Source of the DNA: Oceanobacillus manasiensis | Lineage (GTDB): Bacteria; Bacillota; Bacilli; Bacillales; Amphibacillaceae | Length of the DNA: 64,000 bases | Direction: 5' to 3' | Assembly: GCF_000724085.1 (NCBI RefSeq) | Contig: NZ_CCDL010000001.1 | Location: 1,674,001 to 1,738,000 of the forward strand | Shown here: piece after piece, positions 59,184 through 64,000 of the stretch | Layout of the letters: each line of letters begins with the position of its first letter | How positions within the stretch are numbered: the stretch's first letter is position 1 | Translations under genes and position numbers: made by a program | The notes under the pieces: generated by a model | Databases searched by the model: none | Told to the model about the DNA's origin: nothing | The model's input: the letters and a program-made list of their open reading frames with translations, nothing else

Positions 59184-60107
59184 TTAAAATTTGGTACTTA
59201 AACTGTCCGTAATCCATCTTTCAATTGCTTCATAGACCTCATCCTTATTCAACTCAAATAGCAATTCATGCCTTCCATCCTCAAATAACATGGTAGTAAC
59301 TTGCTCGAGCCCTGACTGGTTAAATAAATGAGCAGTTTTCCATACGCCCTTACCAAATTGGCCGACAGGATCTTCCTTACCACTTATTAACAGAATAGGA
59401 AGGTCTTTCCGTATAGATTGATGTCCTTTGAGATTCTGTATTGCGATAAGGCCAGACATCAAATCATAGAAAAAACGGGCTGTTGGGGTAAAACCTGCTA
59501 ATGGATCACGCTCATAATCCTGTACAGCCGTTTCATTTCGTGTTAGCCAGTCTACCTTAGTCTGTTTATTTTTAACATTTTTATTGTAACGGCCGAAAGC
59601 AAGCCAATTCATTAGTTCAGAAGGTTCTTTTGCTGGGAGCAGATTGGCAAGCAATTTTCCAGCATACGTTTGTAAGGAAGGAAAGTACCCGGTACCCGAA
59701 AGAATTGCCGCGTGGATTTCATGACTATGTTCTTGAATATAGTACCTAACTAAAAAGGATCCCATACTATGTCCGAAAAGAATAATTGGAACAGAGGGGT
59801 GTGTTACTTTTATTTCCTTTGTTACCATTACCAGATCCTCTGTCGTTTTATAAAATCCTTCGCTTTCAGAAAAATACCCTAGTAAGCCCTGACGTTCACC
59901 AGTTTTTCCATGCCCTCGGTGGTCGTTACCGTACACATAAAACCCCATTTCCACTAATTGTTCCGCAAATTCATCATATCTATTAATATGTTCTACCATT
60001 CCGTGTGCCAGTTGAATAATGGCTCTAGGTTGTTGGTTAGGGTCATACCACTTTTTTAAATAGATTTCCGTATTGTCTGTTCCTAAAATCCAATCTTCTT
60101 GTATCAT
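59184..60107 (-). CDS. Alpha/beta hydrolase, lysophospholipase or monoacylglycerol lipase type
   Basis: Serine hydrolase of 307 aa without signal peptide. Oxyanion region LAHGMVEHINRYD, NDHRGHGKT (typical of monoacylglycerol lipases), nucleophile elbow GHSMG (near residue 113), acid Asp in SGKEDPVG and His in DGRHELL. Related to PldB/YtpA-like proteins of Bacilli; the lipid substrate is unknown. Start ATG at 60107 behind AGGGGTGAAGTAA. Single gene on the minus strand between ptsI and secG. Confidence 0.85.
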   Translation of the reverse strand: MIQEDWILGTDNTEIYLKKWYDPNQQPRAIIQLAHGMVEHINRYDEFAEQLVEMGFYVYGNDHRGHGKTGERQGLLGYFSESEGFYKTTEDLVMVTKEIKVTHPSVPIILFGHSMGSFLVRYYIQEHSHEIHAAILSGTGYFPSLQTYAGKLLANLLPAKEPSELMNWLAFGRYNKNVKNKQTKVDWLTRNETAVQDYERDPLAGFTPTARFFYDLMSGLIAIQNLKGHQSIRKDLPILLISGKEDPVGQFGKGVWKTAHLFNQSGLEQVTTMLFEDGRHELLFELNKDEVYEAIERWITDSLSTKF

Positions 60108-60278
60108 TTACTTCACCCCTTTGAATGACTAGGAAAACGTGAATCTATTATAACATTACTTCAATTAAAATAGACTTGCTATACAAAACACTATTGTGCT
60201 AAAGTAGAGTTAAGTATTGTATATTCGGCGCAAGCAGCGGGTTGTTTGTGTTTTAGTATCTGGGGGTGTCTTGCATAA

Positions 60279-60512
60279 ATGGAAGCATTAGTTCATGTAT
60301 TATTAGTTATTGATGCAATTATTATGATTGTCTTTGTATTACTACAGTCAGGGAAAAGTGAAGGACTGTCTGGTGCGATTTCTGGCGGGGCTGAGCAGTT
60401 ATTCGGTAAACAGAAAGCTAGAGGTGCCGATCTTTTTCTTCATAGAGGAACAATTGTAACAGGTATTTTGTTTTTCGTATTAGCATTTTTAAGCGCATAT
60501 ATTCTACAATAA
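60279..60512 (+). CDS. secG: Preprotein translocase subunit SecG
   Basis: Small third subunit of the SecYEG channel. 77 aa with two helices (residues 3-22 and 55-75) joined by a Gly/Ser loop [20 protein letters not shown], the SecG hallmark. RBS GGGGGTGTCTTGCATAA. Standard order secG-est-rnr-smpB of Bacillus; smpB would lie just beyond the window. Confidence 0.96.
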   Translation: MEALVHVLLVIDAIIMIVFVLLQSGKSEGLSGAISGGAEQLFGKQKARGADLFLHRGTIVTGILFFVLAFLSAYILQ

Positions 60513-60513
60513 C

Positions 60514-60558
60514 AATAACCCTTATCACACTAAGTGATAAGGGTTATTGCTTTTTATT
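60514..60558 (+). terminator. Terminator after secG
   Basis: AATAACCCTTATCAC pairs perfectly with GTGATAAGGGTTATT, then GCTTTTTATT. Confidence 0.9.
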
Positions 60559-60674
60559 ATGGAACAAAAAAGGGTAAAGTAGAAATAGAAGGTTCGAAAA
60601 AGTAAGAGGATAAAAAACTCCATACTTTTTGAACGGCTAACAAGTGATATACAGATAAAGGAGATGCAGCACTA

Positions 60675-61421
60675 ATGAAAGTAAAACAACCACAACCATT
60701 TACGTTTGAAGCAGGACCACGAGCGGTATTATTATTACATGGTTTTACCGGCCACTCAGCAGATGTAAGAATGTTAGGACGCTATCTTGAGAAGCAAGGC
60801 TATACAAGCCATGCCCCGATTTACCGAGGTCACGGTTTGCCACCAGAAGAACTTATAAAAGCAACTCCAGAACAATGGTGGGAAGATGTACAACAGGCTT
60901 ATAAACACTTGCAAGAGTTAGGTTATAAGGAGATTGCCGTGGCTGGGCTCTCCCTTGGTGGTGTACTGGGACTAAAACTTGCTTATTCGGAACAGACGAA
61001 AGCAGTAATGACGATGTGTTCCCCAATGTTCTTTGATAATGAAACACAGTTGACCAAAGGGTTTAAGGCTTTCTCAAAAGAGTACAAGCAATTAGAAGGT
61101 AAAGATGAAGAAACGATCACCTCTGAATTAGAAGAGCTTATGGAAAATTCAGGTGATGTTTTTCATGGACTTGGAAACTTTATTACTGAAGTGAAGAATG
61201 AAATTGATACTATTTATACACCAACACTGGTAATTCAGGCTACAAAAGATGAAATGATTAATACAGATAGTGCCACTTACATTTATGAGCAGGTAGAAGC
61301 CGACACTAAAGAAATAAAATGGTTTGAGAATTCCGGCCATGTGATTACGATGGGAAAAGAAAAGGAAGAGGTCTTCCATGAAGTACATCAGTTTCTTGAG
61401 CAGCTTAATTGGGAAGTATGA
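60675..61421 (+). CDS. est: Carboxylesterase
   Basis: Alpha/beta hydrolase of 248 aa, similar to the Geobacillus Est30 and B. subtilis YvaK esterases for short-chain esters. LLLHGFTGHSADV (oxyanion loop), nucleophile Ser in AGLSLGG (near residue 94), Asp in ATKDEMI and His in NSGHVIT complete the triad. No signal peptide. RBS AAAGGAGATGCAGC. Lies between secG and rnr as usual; natural substrate unknown. Confidence 0.94.
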   Translation: MKVKQPQPFTFEAGPRAVLLLHGFTGHSADVRMLGRYLEKQGYTSHAPIYRGHGLPPEELIKATPEQWWEDVQQAYKHLQELGYKEIAVAGLSLGGVLGLKLAYSEQTKAVMTMCSPMFFDNETQLTKGFKAFSKEYKQLEGKDEETITSELEELMENSGDVFHGLGNFITEVKNEIDTIYTPTLVIQATKDEMINTDSATYIYEQVEADTKEIKWFENSGHVITMGKEKEEVFHEVHQFLEQLNWEV

Positions 61422-61470
61422 TTATAACTCATATAAAAGGTAAATAATAATAATGAAAGAAGGTGAGCGA

Positions 61471-63642
61471 ATGAAAGAGAGATTACGAAATTATTTTAAA
61501 GAAAATGGGACAAAGCCATTATCCGTAGATGAATTGGAAGAAGTGTTAGAAGTAGAGGACGCTGTAGAATTTAAGGAATTAGTGAAAGCTCTAAATGAAC
61601 TTGAGGATGAAGGAGAACTTGTACGAACGAGAAAAAACAGGTTTGGCCTTCCGGAAAAAATGAATCTTGTTCGGGGAAGGATTCAGATGCATGCAAAGGG
61701 ATTCGCTTTTCTAATCCCGGATGACGAGGGACAAACAGATGTGTACATTCACCATTCTGACCTGGCATCTGCTATGAACAATGATAAGGTGCTTGTCCGT
61801 CTTGAGAAAAAGGATCAGGATGGTCAAAGGCCAGAAGGAACGGTCATTCGCATATTGGAACGTGCAACACTGCAAGTAGTGGGAACGTTTGAAGACAATC
61901 GTTCATTTGGCTTTGTTATAGCAGACGACAAACGTATTCCAAATGATATCTTCATTCCAAAGGGTGCTACGAATGGTGCTGTGAGTGGACATAAGGTCAT
62001 CGCACATATTACGAAGTATCCTGAAAAGCATAAGAGTGCTGAGGGGGAAATCATTCATATACTCGGTCATAAAAATGACCCGGGCATTGATATTATCTCC
62101 ATTATTCATAAGCATGGAATACAAGTGGACTTTCCCGATGAAGTATTAGAACAGGCTACAAACACCTCTGAAACCATCGCAGAGGAGGAATTAAAAGACC
62201 GCCGTGACTTAAGGGATGAAACGATTGTTACCATAGATGGAGCTGACGCAAAAGATTTGGATGATGCCGTTTCAGTTAAAAAGCTAGACAATGGTAATTA
62301 CAAGCTTGGAGTTTACATTGCGGATGTTAGTTACTATGTTGACAAGGATAGCCCTATCGATAAAGAAGCTTCTGAGAGAGGGACGAGTGTATACCTAGTA
62401 GATCGAGTAATTCCGATGATCCCACATCGTCTTTCGAATGGAATTTGTTCATTAAATCCGAAAGTGGATCGTTTAACGTTGGGTTGCGAGATGGAAATCA
62501 CATCATCTGGGGACGTTGTGAATCATGAAATCTTCCAAAGTGTGATTAAAACAAATGAACGCATGACGTACAGTGATGTGAATAAAATACTTGTTGATAA
62601 AGATGAGCAAGTTATGGAGAGGTACAAGGACCTTGTGCCGTTTTTTGAACAGATGGGTGAACTTGCGTCTGTACTTAATCGAAAAAGAATGGGACGAGGC
62701 GCTATCGACTTTGATTTTAAAGAATCCAAAGTATTGGTAGACGAAAAAGGAGTTCCACAGGATGTGGTTTTACGAGAACGATCTGTCGCAGAACGTCTAA
62801 TCGAAGAATTTATGCTTGCAGCGAATGAAACGATTGCCGAGCATTTCCACTGGATGGATGTTCCCTTTATTCATCGCATCCACGAAGAACCAGATCAAGG
62901 AAAACTACAAAATTTCTTTGAGTTTCTTGGAGGATTAGGGTATGCGGTGAAAGGTACTAGTAATGAAATACACCCACAAGCCTTACAAAAAGTAATTGAG
63001 GATGTCCAGGGTAAACCTGAAGAAATGATCGTATCTAAGTTGATGCTGCGATCCATGAAGCAGGCAAAGTATGATCCGCAAAGCATTGGACACTTCGGAC
63101 TGGCTACAGAGTTCTATACACACTTTACTTCGCCGATTCGACGGTATCCAGATCTTATTGTCCATCGACTTATTCGAACCTATTTAATTAACAAACAAAT
63201 GGACAAAAAGACAGTGAATTATTGGAAAGAAGCGATGCCTGAGATTGCAAGGCATACAAGTGAAAGGGAACGTACTGCAGTTGATGCGGAAAGAGAAACC
63301 GATGATCTGAAAAAAGCGGAATTCATGAAGGATAAGATCGGTGAAGAATATACTGGTGTTATCAGCTCAGTAACAAATTTTGGATTATTTGTAGAGCTTG
63401 AGAATACCATAGAGGGCCTTGTGCATGTCAGCTATTTAACAGATGACTATTACCATTATGATGAAAAAAGTCATGCCATGATTGGCGAGAGAACTGGTAA
63501 TATTTATCGAATTGGCGAGGAAGTGAAGGTAAAGGTAGCTAGCGTAAATATTGATGAACGGGCAATCGATTTTGAAATAGCTCGAGAAGAAAATCCGAAC
63601 CAAAAAAAGCGTAGAAAAACAAAAAACAAAAAAGCTAGATAG
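61471..63642 (+). CDS. rnr: Ribonuclease R
   Basis: 3'-5' exoribonuclease that degrades structured RNA and, with SmpB-tmRNA, faulty messages. 723 aa: N-terminal helix-turn-helix-like segment, two cold-shock domains ([19 protein letters not shown] and [15 protein letters not shown]), the RNB core with [14 protein letters not shown] (metal-binding Asp cluster) and [16 protein letters not shown], an S1 domain ([18 protein letters not shown]) and a Lys/Arg-rich tail. ATG 61471 behind GAAGGTGAGCG is preferred over 61453, which would include the RBS. Confidence 0.97.
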   Translation: MKERLRNYFKENGTKPLSVDELEEVLEVEDAVEFKELVKALNELEDEGELVRTRKNRFGLPEKMNLVRGRIQMHAKGFAFLIPDDEGQTDVYIHHSDLASAMNNDKVLVRLEKKDQDGQRPEGTVIRILERATLQVVGTFEDNRSFGFVIADDKRIPNDIFIPKGATNGAVSGHKVIAHITKYPEKHKSAEGEIIHILGHKNDPGIDIISIIHKHGIQVDFPDEVLEQATNTSETIAEEELKDRRDLRDETIVTIDGADAKDLDDAVSVKKLDNGNYKLGVYIADVSYYVDKDSPIDKEASERGTSVYLVDRVIPMIPHRLSNGICSLNPKVDRLTLGCEMEITSSGDVVNHEIFQSVIKTNERMTYSDVNKILVDKDEQVMERYKDLVPFFEQMGELASVLNRKRMGRGAIDFDFKESKVLVDEKGVPQDVVLRERSVAERLIEEFMLAANETIAEHFHWMDVPFIHRIHEEPDQGKLQNFFEFLGGLGYAVKGTSNEIHPQALQKVIEDVQGKPEEMIVSKLMLRSMKQAKYDPQSIGHFGLATEFYTHFTSPIRRYPDLIVHRLIRTYLINKQMDKKTVNYWKEAMPEIARHTSERERTAVDAERETDDLKKAEFMKDKIGEEYTGVISSVTNFGLFVELENTIEGLVHVSYLTDDYYHYDEKSHAMIGERTGNIYRIGEEVKVKVASVNIDERAIDFEIAREENPNQKKRRKTKNKKAR

Positions 63643-63646
63643 ATAA

Positions 63647-63922
63647 GAAGAGGCTGGGACATAATCAAATTATCAACGCTTAATACGAATAATACTTTTT
63701 AGCATCGCTTCGGCAGAACACTTCGCTTTCCACGGGCACGGTCTCAGCCTCCTCGTGGAAAGGGCCCCACTGCGGGGTCTTCGGACTCGTGCTGTTCCCG
63801 TTGGAGTCTCCGCGTTCTACCTACGCTAAAATCAAAAGACCCGAACTAGGCAAACCTTTATCCAAAGATTTGCCTAGTTCGGGTTTTCAAGTGTTAAGAG
63901 AAATTTTTATCCCAGCCTCTTC
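63647..63922. repeat. Inverted-repeat element with nested palindromes
   Basis: GAAGAGGCTGGGA (63647-63659) is matched by its inverse TCCCAGCCTCTTC (63910-63922). Inside are TTTCCACG/CGTGGAAA, GGGCACG with an inverse about 60 bases on, AGAAC/GTTCT, and at 63840-63883 a perfect 15-base stem CCCGAACTAGGCAAA/TTTGCCTAGTTCGGG followed by TTTT, which can terminate rnr. The middle is clearly richer in GC than the flanks. Non-coding; elements of this kind are spread through many Bacillaceae genomes, from memory. Confidence 0.8.
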
Positions 63923-64000
63923 ATTTGTTCTTTTAAAGTTGCACATAGCAAACTATATTGTTGACGTAAATCATTTGTTCCCTTACACTACTAAATAGTT

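Overview
The window is a 64 kb piece of a low-GC Gram-positive chromosome from the family Bacillaceae. The evidence is gene content and order: cccB, ftsEX, ctpB and minJ; uvrB-uvrA; yvlC-yvlD-hprK-lgt-yvoD-ppaX-yvoF; glpP-glpF-glpK and glpD; trxB-yvcI-rapZ-glmR-whiA-crh; clpP with a CtsR box; an appDFABC-type peptide importer; sigL; cggR-gap-pgk-tpiA-gpmI-eno; secG-est-rnr. A bacillithiol gene pair (yojF-bshB2), a CggR operator and a LexA box of the Bacillus type support this. The kinds of interspersed repeat and the overall order suggest a relative of Oceanobacillus or Virgibacillus, but that is inference and no species is claimed.

Layout. 1-3.9 kb: end of prfB, lipoprotein cytochrome c-551, a small membrane protein, ftsEX. 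4-8.5 kb: a coiled-coil M23 peptidoglycan hydrolase, CtpB-type protease and MinJ-like protein, i.e. cell-wall cleavage, signalling proteolysis and division-site functions. 8.6-11.2 kb: three genes resembling B. subtilis ykoP, ykoQ and ykoN. 11.2-13.2 kb: a solitary TnpB gene flanked by hairpins and followed by structured repeats, the only clearly mobile part. 13.25-18.4 kb: SOS-controlled uvrBA. 18.5-20.4 kb: yojF-bshB2 and yvlCD. 20.5-24.4 kb: hprK-lgt-yvoD-ppaX-yvoF. 24.4-29.4 kb: glycerol regulon. 29.6-35.8 kb: TPR protein, trxB and the yvcI-rapZ-glmR-whiA-crh group. 35.8-42.3 kb (minus strand): clpP and the peptide importer. 42.6-46.5 kb: tRNA-Arg(CCG), aroK, aroD, an FAH-family enzyme, a YitT-family protein and an RNase HI-like protein. 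46.6-55.6 kb: sigL, a thioredoxin-fold protein and the whole lower glycolytic operon. 55.7-63.6 kb: nucleoside hydrolase, nitroreductase-like protein, ptsI, lysophospholipase-like protein, secG, carboxylesterase, RNase R. The window ends in a 276-bp inverted-repeat element.

How it fits together. Several genes belong to the carbon-control network: HprK phosphorylates Ser46 of HPr and Crh; PtsI feeds the PTS; GlpK carries the histidine that PTS phosphorylation targets; CggR reads fructose-1,6-bisphosphate and controls the glycolytic operon; RapZ and GlmR link carbon state to cell-wall precursors. FtsEX with the neighbouring M23 hydrolase, CtpB and MinJ form a wall and division block.

The least explained sequences are non-coding. 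(1) A family of 91-177 bp structured repeats (13047-13183, 19608-19784, 48219-48309) shares a helix design with the hairpins around the solitary tnpB. (2) A foldable 5' leader precedes yvcI. (3) A structured leader precedes uvrB. (4) A hairpin and a cre-like site sit in front of crh. (5) A nested inverted-repeat element closes the window.
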